A stretch of 64,000 nt of DNA from Heterodera schachtii (GCA_023374025.1 SIJG01000182.1:122900-186899); one strand, 5' to 3'. Shown: positions 31,866 to 42,608, counted from the first letter of the stretch. The notes: generated by a model not told the origin, from the letters alone. Program-made: numbers and translations.

Positions 31866-31949
31866 TCACCACGCATTTTTGTTAAGATTTTTTCGAAAAT
31901 CCTGAAATAGGCCATTAGGCACAAAAACCCCGAAATAGGCAAGTAAATT

Positions 31950-33280
31950 TCTTTCGCCAAGCTCTGAAATGGTCACCCATTTTGCCCATTTTGCCGATTC
32001 ACCGATTGGGTTTGATTTATCAGCAGTGCCACTAAAATGAAAAAAATAATTATTGTCTTTTTTAACTTCTATTCAATTTTTAATTACTAGTCAATTAATT
32101 TGACAAAGAGTTCATTTGCTGGGTCAATTTCGTTTTCCTTCAACATTTTAATAAAAGCAGCGGAAGAAAATCAAAAATCATTTTTCTGAAAATGTAAAAT
32201 TTTCTTTAAGCCCCGAATTTATTAAGCGGAATAGCTAAAAGTCTCGAGACCAAAAAACCCGATTTTCTTGAGTTGAGACTCTCGAAAAGCACTAATGACT
32301 AGCACCAAAAAGAGAAGAATGGCTTTGAAGAAAACGTCTTTTTTTTATTTACTGATAATTTCTTTGAGCAATTGTTACCGCTAATTTTTCTCATAAAAGT
32401 ACATGGAAATAACCCTTGAATCTTTTAAAAATGGGCTAAAAATCGAAAGTGTTTTTGGACAAAATCGGTTAGAAAATCAGTGCAAAAATTCCAATTTTTT
32501 ACCGGTGGTGCGTACCCATCAAAATTTTAATTTTCTTGCAAATAGGACAACAAAATTTAAAATTGCATTGGTCAACAAAAGCAATCAAGCAGCATCAGTT
32601 CAAAGAGTAAGAGAAAAAGCTTTTAGGCCGTGCAATAGAGCCCATAATTTTGTTGCCCCTTTCAATTGACCCGTCATCCCGAACGGGTTCATAAATTCGC
32701 CAATGCTCTAACTACAGTGCTTGTTCAAAGATTGGGGTACTGTAACACTATTTCATTTAAAAAACTGGGGTACTGTATGTAGCATGCATTTTTTTGAAAA
32801 TTTTAGTAATGAAAAGTTCCATTTTTTATAAAATTGGGATACTGTAATTAAAGTGTTTTAACCATTATTTATCGGCACCGCCAAGTGAGACATACAAAAT
32901 ATGAAAATTAATTCATTTTCTAAACTTCAATTTCCATCGATATGCCACGGAATTTTACTCCTTTATTTTGAGAAAGCAAAATTAAATTAAAATATAAATT
33001 TTGTCTCTTCGTCTTTTTTACGATTTTATGTAACTCCCAAATGAAATGAGGCGAAAAGAAATTATCTTTTTCAATATCAAACAGAGAAATGAAAAGAGGT
33101 GAGAGAGTTCGTGGTCACAGCGTGCAGACAAAGAAACGATAAGAGGGAAAGAATTGGTGGTCAGAGAGCGACAGCCCTCCGGGGCTTTTTCCCGGCGTCT
33201 AGCGTTTGTGATGGCAGTGATTGGTACGGACGGCGGCGGTTGATAAGGAAAAGAGAGGAAGAAGAAATGAGGAAGGGAGA
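31950..33280. other. Mixed repeat remnants, no confident gene
   Basis: 31955-32105 contains CGCCAAGCTCTGAAATGGTC (also at 9723-9745) and ATCAGCAGTGCCACTAAAAT, an inverted match to 4870-4990. Three TTGGGGTACTGTA-like units occur at 32730-32850. A plus-strand 88-residue frame at 32403-32669 (ending RPCNRAHNFVAPFN) has no clear features and is probably chance. Confidence 0.4.
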
Positions 33281-33284
33281 GAGA

Positions 33285-33288
33285 GAAA

Positions 33289-33320
<32 letters not shown>

Positions 33321-33395
33321 CCAGAGAGAGAGAGAGAAAGATAGAGGGAAAAACGGAGACAACGAAAGAAAGAGAGAAAAGAAGAAGAAGCCATA
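33285..33395. repeat. GA-rich microsatellite
   Basis: An imperfect run of GAGAGAGA / GAAAGAAAGA, about 110 bp. Ser/Leu-rich frames on the minus strand and Arg/Glu-rich frames on the plus strand across it are artefacts. Confidence 0.9.
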
Positions 33396-33702
33396 GATTT
33401 TTCGTATGCTTTTCCCCAATGATGGATTCTTCATTTTAACTCCACTATTTGTCATTACGTAGTCCAGCGGTGCTGATAGGCGCCGCAGGGAATTTTTTTG
33501 TAATTTTAATGCTATTTGTGAAGAAATTGGCTAATAATTTAGGCTTGCCTTGCCTATGCTCAGAAGCCTGGACCTGGATTTTTTGAAATTTAGGCCTCTG
33601 GATTCAGGCCTAATTCTATGATAGAACATAAAATTTGAAATAGAAAGTCTTAAACATTACAAATTTGAAATTTTAGAAAAAAATAAAATCACTTTTTTCA
33701 AA

Positions 33703-34063
33703 ATGTTGGCCGAATATGCGCAACTGCAGGAACACACAGCAACCATCGCGAACACCAACAGGGGCCGTAGTCAAAGAAGGTGGTTATTTGACCAGGTCAT
33801 TTAACCATGGTCATTTGACCTGGTCAAATAACCACCAACCATGTTCTTTTACTGTGCGTTCAAAAACCACCAACCATCATGGTCAAATAACCAGGTTAAA
33901 TGACCATGAACCCGTGGTTGCTCATTTACTACGGGTAAACCATGATGGTAGTGGTTATTTAACCATAACCACCTTCTTTGACTACGGCCCCAGAGGGGAC
34001 GGAAAGTTCATCAGAGATGCCAAGGTGGGCAGAGCATTGGGGAGAAGGATTTTATTATTATTA
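33703..34063 (+). pseudogene. Exon remnant interrupted by a short foldback MITE
   Basis: A plus-strand ATG at 33703 reads MLAEYAQLQEHTATIANTN up to an inserted element at about 33762-33992. On the far side GGGGACGGAAAGTTCATCAG continues as GDGKFIRDAKVGRALGRRI. Both flanks look coding and can be joined through an AACAG/AGGGG junction. The first part has coiled-coil character. Family unknown. Confidence 0.35.
33762..33992. mobile_element. Short foldback MITE (GGGGCCGTAGTCAAAG termini)
   Basis: Termini GGGGCCGTAGTCAAAGAAGG and CCTTCTTTGACTACGGCCCC are perfect inverted complements. The body is made of GGTTATTTGACC / GGTCAAATAACC repeats. About 230 bp long. Flanks CAACAG and CAGAGG hint at an imperfect target duplication. 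Confidence 0.8.
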
Positions 34064-34194
34064 TAATATAATTATTATTGGAATGGCAAAGGCAAAAAAT
34101 AAATAAATTGGCATTCAAAAAAATAAAATATGCCCTTTGTAATTTTTTAAAAATTGAAAAAATTATTTTTTAATCTATTTTTATGTAGGAACGA

Positions 34195-35130
34195 TCCCAG
34201 GATTTCGGCTTGGTGGGTGGATTTCCCCCCCCCCCCTGGACGGCGTTTTACGCCACGTTTTGGTGCTGTAGATGCCGCCAGTAAAAATTTGTAATTTTAA
34301 TGCGATTTACACCAAATTCGTAGAATTTTTTTTTGAATTTTTGTATAAAATTGTGAAATTTTAAAGGATTTTGTTAAATAAATTAAATTCTTTTTGAATG
34401 TATGATATTTTCCCTCGATTTTTAACAGATTTTTTGGGTTTTCGAAATTTTTTCTTTTTTGGGAAAATTTAGATGAGTTAGGTCTTGGAGGAGGGCACAG
34501 ACAAAGAAAATCGAAAATTTTCAGAAAAACCATCGCCAAGTGCCGCAGCCGAAAATGGGCCTAAAATTTGGTCAGTTTATGAACAAATTTGAAATATGTT
34601 AAAATTTAATTAAATTAATGCTTAAATACACATTCTTTCAAAAGCTTTTTTGATTTTAGAAAATTTTGACCAATTTTCTTTTCATATAAATAAGCGGCGC
34701 CTATAGGGGGGTACATGTCAACTCGCCGACGCACGACTCGCCGACGGACTAATCTTTTGTTCGTAACTTTTTTCTTTTTCAACCAATTTTTATAAAATTT
34801 ATGTTATTCGGAAGCTTTAAGGGTTTAGAAACTATCATTAAGCAGATGTTAAGCGACTAAATAATTCTCCAACGAGTTAAAAAATAAAACTCATGAAATT
34901 CACATCTTTTTCAATTTTTTGCATAATAAAAATTATAACTGTTTGTAGAATTATTTAATCGCTTAACATCTGCTTAATGATAGTTTCTAAACACTTAGTG
35001 CTTCCGAATAACATAAATTTTATAAAAATTGATTGAAAAAGGAAAAAGTTACGAACAAAAGATTAGTCCGTCGGCGAGTCGTGCGTCGGCGAGTTGAACT
35101 GTCCCCGCCTATAGTCACCGCCGGACCCAT
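34195..35130. mobile_element. Degenerate family-B hAT relic, split by a foldback element
   Basis: It starts AACGATCCCAGGATTTCGGC with C run, then AT-rich sequence, then GCGGCGCCTATAG. The block resumes after the inserted foldback as GCCTATAGTCACCGCCGGAC, restoring the usual GGCGCCTAT..CACCGCCGG core. Confidence 0.65.
34707..35106. mobile_element. 400-bp foldback element with 8-bp TSD (GCCTATAG)
   Basis: Starts GGGGGTACATGTCAACTCGC and ends GGCGAGTTGAACTGTCCCC. About 180 bp at each end are inverted copies, including GACGCACGACTCGCCGACGG and TTAAGCAGATGTTAAGCGAC. GCCTATAG lies at 34699-34706 and 35107-35114. It is almost a pure hairpin with a short loop. Confidence 0.9.
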
Positions 35131-35199
35131 TGTGCCATAATTTTTTAGAAATTTGACCCCAAAACGCCAAAAATTTGTCTTTTTTTTGCGTAAAACCGC

Positions 35200-36760
35200 T
35201 ATTAATTCCTGCCTGTTTTCTGCCCGGCTCTGAAATTTTTGAAAAAGAACAATGGATAAAAAATTTTATGATCTGAAGAGAAAAAAACTCCGGTTGCCAT
35301 CCCCGGAAAAAATTTATTTTATTTAATCTATTTGGAATTAAATTTCAAAATAATTAAAATTCAAACTAAACTGGCCAATGATTCATTTAACATTAATTTT
35401 TTATTCGAAATACAAAAAAACCAAAATTTATGTTAAAAAAATCATAAATTTTCTTAACAAGGTTCATTGAAAATACCAAATTTTTCTACGATTAGTTTTA
35501 TAATGCCTGTTTTTGCCTATTTCGGGATTTTTGTGCCTAATGTGTCTATTTTAGGATTTCGAAAATATTCTTAACAAAAATGCAACAAAAACGAAAAATA
35601 CACCCCTAAGATCGGTGCGAAAAAATTTCAGAAAGTACATCCTTAAGAATTGAAAATTTTTTCCAAAAATTGATCCCAAAATTTAATTTTTTTTTTTTTA
35701 ATAAAAATTTTTGCTAAAAATTTATCGTTATTCGAAAAAAAGGTGCTAAGTCATTTCGCGACAGTGCAAAAATTGGACACTTCGCGAAAAATGCAAAAAT
35801 GGTGTAAAAATGGGGCGTTTCACGACAGTGCAAAAATGGGCACTTCGCGAAACGTGCAAATTTAACCGAAAAAGACCAGGCCTCATCAGTATGGGTTTAT
35901 TTTATTTTATTTTTTAACTAATTATCAGGGTTCGGAGTTGTATGCATTAAAAAGTTTTTCGCTGTTTTCGCATTTTTCTTGTGAAAGTTTCCAAAAAATG
36001 GCCAAAATATGCTTTAAAAATGCAAAAATGCAAAAATATGCATTTATTCTCGAAAACCCCCAAAATATGCTTTTATATGCACTAAAAACCTTCACCAAAT
36101 AAAAAATTTTTAAAAAATTCTCCACCGAATTGCCTTTTGAATGGTAGGGCTACGGCTTGTACATAAAAAGTTATACCCCCTAGGAATTTTCTAAAATTTT
36201 CCCAATTTGAAGCCATTTTTGACTTTTCTGATCACCATGAAGGAGTGATCTGATGAAGCTTGCGTAAAAGAATTTTGATCAGTATCAAAAGACAAGCTAG
36301 CATGAATTATTTCAGGTTTTTAAATGAACTTTAAGGTGGTTTTTCATGTTTGACTCTAGACTTTTTTCCGCCCTTTCTTTGAGTCAAGTCTGATAAAGTG
36401 AATCAATCTCGGGAATGAATATGTTGTAGGTAATAATTATCTAAAAAAAATAATATCTCGACTTAACAAGCAAAATTTTAAATTTTAAAAATTTTATCAC
36501 TTTGAGTCAAGACTTTTCCATCACTGTATTTAACATAAAGAGACACCGTACTGATGAGGCTCGGTCTTTTTCGGTTAAATTTGCACTGTCGCGAAGTGCC
36601 CAATTTTATTGATTTTAATTTTTTCACTTGTCGCGAAATGACTTAGCACCGAAAAAAAGTTTATAAAATTGAAATCTTTATGTTTTTGCTACCAAAAAAG
36701 CTTTAACAAAACTTTTGTTTGCCTATTTTTGTGCCTAAAAAAGAAGCCCTATTAATATAA
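35200..36760. mobile_element. Inverted AGGGCTTC-family hAT copy, split by a foldback MULE derivative
   Basis: Flanks contain GCCTATTTTTGTGCCTAAAA and AAAGAAGCCCT (right, 36750) and TGTGCCTAATG (left, 35530), matching the reverse of 39219-39799. The host sequence around the insertion, TTATTCGAAAAAAA and GTTTATAAAATTGAAA, aligns with uninterrupted TTATTCGAAAAATGTTTATA (reverse of 24830-24870). Confidence 0.65.
35742..36652. mobile_element. Non-autonomous MULE-like foldback element
   Basis: Termini GGTGCTAAGTCATTTCGCGA and TCGCGAAATGACTTAGCACC are inverted complements and begin with the same GGTGCTA as the complete MULE at 25011. GCACTTCGCGAAACGTGCAA repeats sit inside both ends. GAAAAAAA(G) flanks both sides, an 8-9-bp duplication in a low-complexity site. 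The interior includes TGACTCAAAGAAAGGGCGG-type sequence shared with 40047-40800, and an inserted block of ATGCAAAAATATGC-like sequence at 35925-36110. No transposase. Confidence 0.75.
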
Positions 36761-37130
36761 CTTTGTAAACTGTAAACTAAAAATCAAGTGAAGATATTTT
36801 AAGGAATAGTTAAGAAATGGACTAATTGTTTTTTAATAAAACCTTTTTATTCGTTAATTATTTTTTGAAAAAAGAAAAAAACAAATGCCCATTAATTAAT
36901 TATTAGAGTTAATTGGTGTTTTGAGTTAACAGTCATTTTAGGGTTTTCTTTGTTTGTGCCTTATAACCCTGTCCCGGTTTTGCCCAAAATGCCCGGTCCC
37001 GCTCTACTCTAATATTAATTTATAATTTTCTTTTTTTATGATTTGACGAAATTTTGTCAATAATAACTTTTGCAAATAAGTGTTTTTTCATAAGAAGATT
37101 CAATTAAACTAAAAGATGGCTAACAATAAG
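36760..37130. other. No gene seen
   Basis: AT-rich. It could hold the missing first exon and promoter of the downstream secreted-protein gene, but no ATG-donor pair in phase was identified. Confidence 0.35.
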
Positions 37131-37150
37131 CCTTGTGTTTTTTATTTTAG

Positions 37151-37485
37151 GCTTTTCCCTGCTGTGTTGGCCATGCCTTCTCCTCCTCCTCTTCTGTTTT
37201 TTGCCAATTTCTGCTAGAGAAGGCATTGGTGAGGTTCTCGCCACGCGCTGGGACCCGGACGCAATCGGCCCGGTCACTTTCGACGGCGAGGATCACTCCG
37301 ACGACAACAGCTTGGAAGAAGATGACCTATCCTACCGGGACTCAGACGCCAAACTCATCGAGGAGTTCGGGAAGCTGTACAAGGAGCAGCAGCGGAAGAA
37401 TCCGAATGAGCCCAAACACGTGGCGAAGGCGATGGAGCAATTCGCATACAAAAAAAAATTGGAAAAACACATAAATTGGACTTAA
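37151..37485 (+). CDS. Secreted acidic protein (N-terminal exon missing)
   Basis: The exon starts after a TTTTATTTTAG acceptor. It opens with a strongly hydrophobic run, FSLLCWPCLLLLLFCFLPIS followed by A, a signal-peptide core that needs only a start codon from an upstream exon. The mature part is REGIGEVLATRWDPDAIGPV, an acidic stretch FDGEDHSDDNSLEEDDLSYR, and a charged helical tail DAKLIEEFGKLYKEQQRKNP ending LEKHINWT and TAA. Codons are GC-rich (GAG, AAG, CTC) and quite unlike the AT-rich flanks, so it is surely coding. No known family; no cysteines in the mature region. The initiating exon was not found; the in-frame codon before the acceptor is GTG at 37135, which is not a convincing start. 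Confidence 0.6.
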
Positions 37486-37954
37486 TTGATGTTTGAAAAT
37501 TGGATATGAAAAAAATTGTTTTTTTTTCATTTTGATAAATGTTTGTTGTGTAAGGAATTTTAACAGAATTGGCAGCAAATGAAATAATTGCATGCATTTT
37601 TTAATTTATTTGGTCCAAAAATGGCCAAATCGTGGCTTAAGAGTGAAAAGAGTAAATTTTGGGGGACGATTCCCTAAAAATAGTTTTTTCCAAAATTAGA
37701 TATAACATTAATTTTTTCAAATATTAAAGGTGATTTAGGTCTATTTAAGTCATGTATGGCATTTTATGCATATTTCACCATTTATGTACGAGGAAATTTT
37801 TTTCCAAAAAAAAAATTCTATTTGCATATTTTAGAACATATTGGGAAGTTTAATACATATTTCATACATAGGTAAGGTATTTTAGCATTTTTTATCAGTT
37901 TTCCGCCTTCAATTATTTTTAAAATATTAAAATCCAAAGGAAATACGCTGGTGA

Positions 37955-38041
37955 AAGTTCCAACAATTCTTTTGGCCGACATTGAAGCATTTCTTGCCAC
38001 TCATTCTGCTGGTATTGATGGAGAAATGGATCAAATCCATT
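37955..38041 (+). pseudogene. Fragment of the six-cysteine secreted-protein family
   Basis: The plus strand reads ILLADIEAFLATHSAGIDGE then MDQIH and stop. It matches the middle exon end of the gene at 55442-54818 (ILLADIEASLATHSAAIDGE MDQIH). Only this exon part is present. It marks a duplicated, dead family member 17 kb away in the opposite orientation. Confidence 0.7.
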
Positions 38042-39218
38042 AAATCCGCCAGCGCGTTTCTTAAATCCGCCAATGGGCCCGAAAACAAAAAATGGGTGAC
38101 ACATAAAAATTCATAGCTTGGCTCAAATTCAACCAAATTAATATTCATGATATCTTTCAATAGCCTTAATTGTTCTCTTTCAGAATACAATTTTTAAATT
38201 TTTAGCTTAAATATAAAAAAAATTATAAAGCATTGACATGCTATGTTTTTTGCCATGGTCATGCATATTTATTTATAAACACTTTAAATTCTAATGTCCT
38301 TATAATGTAATTGAGCCAAAATTATTTAAATATTCAATAGCCCAAATAATTCTCTATTTACCTTTAAAATTTCAGAAAATTTCATTGTGTTTCAAAAAAG
38401 TTATGGACAAAAAATTCTGACTCAAGATTTTTTGAAATTTTGTGACCATAACTTTTTTATATAATTTTGTATAAAAATTTTCTCAATTAATATTCTGATA
38501 GACAATACTTAAAGCTTTTGAATGATACCAAAAATTATTAATTTGGTTGGATTGGGCCAAGATACGAATTTATATGTCTTACATTTTTTGTTTTCCTACC
38601 CCATGGCGGGTTTAAGAAACGACCCAGCACTATTTCCATGCCAGGATTGACCGGCTCACACAAACATTGAATGAAATGAAATTAAATTAAGTGTCTAAAA
38701 TCAAATTTTAGTCCATTTGGAATTGGTACTTCAAAATATTTAAAAAATTCAAAGTAAACCGGTTCATGATTTTTTTAATATTAAGTAAATTTATTGACAA
38801 TCCATCAGAAATTTTATCATTTTTTAAATTAATAAAAATCTTCCAATTACGAATGTTTGGTTTAGTTTTTAAAAAGTTAAATGGGTTTTACAACATTTAG
38901 TTACTTAATAACTAGGCTTGTATTTTTAGGTGCTAAAAACTGACAAAAAAAGTTAGTTTTTAGGTTCTAAAAAACCAAAAATAGGTGCTAAAAATGGAAA
39001 ATACATTTGCGCTTATTTGAGAACATTCTGAAATATAAATTACTTTCGCAAACGTGAACAATTGCGTAACAAATTCATTCAACAAGCGTACCAGGTGTTC
39101 GACAGTGCTTGGTTTCGACCCTACTTTTTAATTAATTTTATACATGATTTATTGTACACATGAATTTATATGAATATACATTTGCATATACAAAATTTAT
39201 AATTGAAGAAGTAATAAA
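38042..39218. other. Dispersed repeats, no gene
   Basis: 38340-38580 carries the AAATTTCAGAAAATTTCATT / CAAAAAAGTTATGG family in inverted pairs. The rest is AT-rich, with nothing recognised. Confidence 0.4.
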
Positions 39219-39799
39219 TAGGGCTTCTTTTTTTAGGCACAAAAAATCGCAAAATAGGCATTAAATAGACACTAAAATCCTCGAATAGGCACTAAAATAG
39301 GCAAAAATTTTTTTTTATTAACGCTTTTTAGGTAGCAAAACACTTAAAAATTAATTAAAAAACTTATTTTGCTTATTTTCAATTGTTTTAAAATTGTTTT
39401 CGATAAAAATAATTTTTTAAACCAAAAAATTTTATGAAGAAAAAATAATTAATTTTTGGGGAAGAATTTTTGTGAAAATTCTTTTTCAATTCTTAGGGGT
39501 GTATTTTATGAATTTTTTTTTCAGGTCGATTCTTAGGGGTATATTTTTCATTTTTATTGCATTTTTGGTAAGGATTTTTCCCAAAATCCTGAAAAAGTCG
39601 TCAAAAATGGCGAAATAGGCACAAAAATAGGCATTTAGGCATTAATTTGTAAGCACAAAAAGTCCAAAATAGGCAAAAATAGGCATTATAAAAGTCATCA
39701 TAGACACCCCAAACAAAGCGGAAAACGCGTTTTTCGTGCTTATCTGTGCGTATTAAGTGCGCAAAAATTTTAGGCATTTGCCTAAAAAAAGAAGCCCTA
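39219..39799. mobile_element. Intact hAT-type MITE, AGGGCTTC family, 8-bp TSD (GTAATAAA)
   Basis: Starts TAGGGCTTCTTTTTTTAGGC and ends GCCTAAAAAAAGAAGCCCTA, flanked by GTAATAAA at 39211-39218 and 39800-39807. It has repeated GGCACTAAAATAGGC and ATAGGCATTA units. It provides the uninterrupted reference for the copies broken at 25 kb (by the MULE) and 35.7 kb (by the foldback element). Confidence 0.9.
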
Positions 39800-40046
39800 G
39801 TAATAAAAAATAAGACTTGTATTATTTTTTTGCAAAAAATTTATCGCTTTCACTTCTTCTATACAAATATCTCCTGTCAAAAATACAACAAATTTCTTAG
39901 CAAAAATTCTCGAATCTGCAATGCATAAGATCCCGCGCTTATCATTTAATTTTCAAAATTAACGAGACCTATACCATATAGGCAGAACAAGTTTTTAAAA
40001 ATAAACTTTACTGTCGAAATCAATCACTGTCGAAACTCGAAACCAA

Positions 40047-40800
40047 GGTGCTATGTCATTTCGCGACAGTGCAAAAATGGGCACTTCGCGAAACGTGCAA
40101 ATTTAACCGAAAGAGACCAGGCCTAATCAGTACGGTGTCTCTTTGGGTTAAATACAGTGATGGAAAAATTCTTGACTTAAAGTGATAAAATTCGTAATAT
40201 TTAAAATTTTGCTTGTTTAAGTCGACCTTATTATTTTTCTTTTTTATAATTATTACCCTCAATATATGACTCGTCCACACCAGGGATGGCACGGAATTCC
40301 GACTTCCGAGTTCCGACATTTTTGGGGTCGGAGTTCCAACTTCCGAAAATTTTTGGGGCCTCGGAATTCCGAGTTCCGACTTCCGATATTTTTGGGGTCG
40401 GAATTCCATCCCTGGTCCACACACAACAAAAAATTTATTTGATTTATTCATTCTCGAGATTGATTCACTTGATCGGATTTGACTCAAAGAAAGGGCGGAA
40501 AAAAGTCTTGACTCAAACATGAAAAACCACCTTAAAGATCAGGAAAGTCAAAATGACTTGAAATAAGGAAAATTTTAGAAAATTCCTAAGGGGCTGTGAA
40601 AAGTTTTCTGGAATTTTTTGATTGGGATGCAAGAAAGAACAAAATTCTCTACCGAATTGCCTTTTGAGCCGTAGCCCTACCATTCAAAAGGTAATTCGGT
40701 AGAGAATTTTGTGCTCTTTTCAATCGGCTTATTCAAATTTCCAGGAATTTTTCCTAACCCCCTAGGAATTTTTTCGAAAATTTCCCCGATTTTCAATGTA
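40047..40800. mobile_element. Partial MULE-like foldback copy related to 35742-36652
   Basis: It starts GGTGCTATGTCATTTCGCGA and continues GACAGTGCAAAAATGGGCAC. The interior (TTGACTCAAACATGAAAAAC, GACTCAAAGAAAGGGCGGAA) matches the 36-kb element in reverse order. Its other terminus was not found. It contains the nested hAT MITE at 40281-40414 and an inverted ACCGAATTGCCTTTTGA pair near 40660-40705. Confidence 0.65.
40281..40414. mobile_element. 134-bp hAT-type MITE with perfect 8-bp TSD (GTCCACAC)
   Basis: CAGGGATGGCACGGAATTCC at the left and GGAATTCCATCCCTG at the right, with GTCCACAC at 40273-40280 and 40415-40422. Inside are repeated TTCCGACTTCCGA and TTTTTGGGGTCGGA units. Confidence 0.9.
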
Positions 40801-42050
40801 TTTTAGGTGTCTCGATCACCATAAAGAGTGGTCTGATTAAGTTGTATTAAAAATTTTAATAAGAAAAAACTTCAAAAATTTTGACTTTTTGCAATTTTCA
40901 GTGTATAACTTTTTTGGTAATTGTGAAAACTAGAAAGATTACTCAAATTACTTGGAATTTTTTTAAAACTTTTCAAATGCTCATTTCAAGGACGTCCTTG
41001 CCATTCATTTTCTTATGAGAACACCACTAATGAGGCAAAAACTGCAGTTTTGGTCAATTACTGGCCGTGTAATATGTACAGAGCAATTAGTGCCTGCTAA
41101 TAATTGATCAAAAGTAAAACTTTTGCCTCAGTTGTGAGTTTTCATAGAAAACGATTACTATGAAGAAAAATCATTAGTTAGACAATATCAGGACAAATCA
41201 TATGTCAGATTCGTAACAGCACCCCGAAAACCCCAATATACCACTCAAAAAAAAAAGTTGAATTAGGGAGATCCCCATTCTGCAAGGATCGCCAAAATGG
41301 CTAGAAAATTAAAATTTTTGAGGTTTTTGGTCATAACTTTTTTGTGTCTCATTGTCAGCTAAATTTTTTGAAATTTTGCAGGATAACAAGTACTATTTTA
41401 ATTTATTTGACAAATAAAAATTATATAGCGTTTTGCTCAAAATGGCCCGCGCCAAAATGGGCGGTCCCTTCTGCAAGATTGTTTTTCTTAGTTCGGTTTT
41501 AAGAAAAAAGAACGGTAAATTTCGCTTTTTAGGCCGTTTTCAGTAAAAATAATAAATTTTATTTTTGGGTTAATTTTAAATGATTTTTATTCATACCGTA
41601 TTCGTCAATTAAATGTGTTTTTTTAGTAAATTTATGGATTTGATTAAATTTTATATTAATTTGGAATAGTAAAGCCCATATTTAAGAATTTGATTTCCAA
41701 TTCCGGGTTTTTGCTCCATTTATGTGCATTTTTGTAATTTCATTGCTATCCATAATTGACAGCCCAAATGATAAGACCACAATCAATTTACTAATTGCTT
41801 TTTGCTGTCGGTCCAATTTCCTAATTGAGAGGGGAGCGAGAACATTCGCATGGAAGAAAAAATCCACCAAATGTCATTAATTTCACAGTTGAGCAAGATT
41901 GTTTATTTCATGGCCAGAAAATGCTAAAGTTGGCAGACGACATAAATATATAATAATTCCAACCAAATTAATAAAAGTTATTGCTGATTTAATCATACTA
42001 TACTGACTGATTTACCGTAGAATCGTCCATTTCACAATTACACGGACATT
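40801..42050. other. No confident gene
   Basis: 41310-41400 has the GGTCATAACTTTTTTG / AAATTTTTTGAAATTTTGC family block. A minus-strand frame at 41870-41690 (FFHANVLAPLSIRKLDRQQK) and a plus-strand frame from 42062 (MCDFTNLLRSNQELKSYHAN then LPIKK) look partly coding but have no support beyond composition. Confidence 0.35.
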
Positions 42051-42608
42051 TTCTCATTTTTATGTGCGACTTCACCAACCTCTTACGGTCAAACCAAGAG
42101 CTGAAGTCATATCATGCGAATTTGCCCATTAAAAAAAATAATAATACGCAAAATTTGAAAGCATTGAATAAATTTTTTAATAAAAAAGCTTTTTTGAAAA
42201 TTTGCCCGTAATTTGAATTAAAACGATAAAAATCACAGTATTAAGGACAAAATCAGACGATCACTTCAGTTATAGGTTCTAATCATTTTTGTGCATTTGA
42301 CTTTTAAAAAACAAATTTATAAATTTCAGTCGATTGGACCTTTGAAATTGGAGAAGTCACAAAAAATTATCGTCCCAAAAATTTTGTGATTTCAGCGTGT
42401 TTTCTGAACATTTTTATTACTTTTTTTTGTAAATAATAATTTTAATTTGCAGAGATAATTTTTAATACCAACCGGCGGAGTGGAGAGAGTGGCCAGGCCA
42501 ATTGCTCAAAAATATTTGGCCGAAACACTCGAGGAAGGACAGCACAAAACAAGCAGAAAGCAGTTGAAGAGGCATTTTGGCATTGCCACCGATTTGATAT
42601 CATTCTCT

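Larger units (their letters stand above)
25011..31872 (+). mobile_element. Complete MULE transposon with OTU protease and minisatellite termini, 9-bp TSD
   Basis: It begins GGTGCTAGGTCGAACC and ends GGTTCGTCTCACCAC, with GCATTTTTG duplicated at 25002-25010 and 31873-31881. The unoccupied 9-mer is present at 39559-39567. Nine-base duplications are typical of the Mutator superfamily. The termini contain arrays of a 26-bp unit (CGGTTCGCCCACACTGAGAC plus about six bases). Next to the arrays are unique inverted segments (AAATTTAATTATACGATTCA on the left, its complement near 29660). Internally, the plus strand carries transposase and OTU exons (25383-28358), and the minus strand carries a membrane-protein frame pair (29172-28745). 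Drosophila FB/NOF foldback elements, which are MULE relatives with tandem-repeat termini, are the nearest known layout. Confidence 0.85.
24740..31950. mobile_element. hAT-like AGGGCTTC MITE, split by the MULE at 25011-31872
   Basis: The left part (24740-25010) starts AATAGAGGGCTTCCTTTTTT and has GGCACTAAAATAGGC repeats and TGTATTTTTCGTTTTTATTG. The right part (31873-31950) resumes GCATTTTTGTTAAGATTTTT...CCGAAATAGGC. Together they match the intact copy at 39219-39799, with the insertion at that copy's position 39559-39567. Confidence 0.75.

Noticed and set aside
33018..33455. 145-residue Ser/Leu/Phe-rich frame.
   Set aside because: It is the GA/CT microsatellite read on the minus strand.
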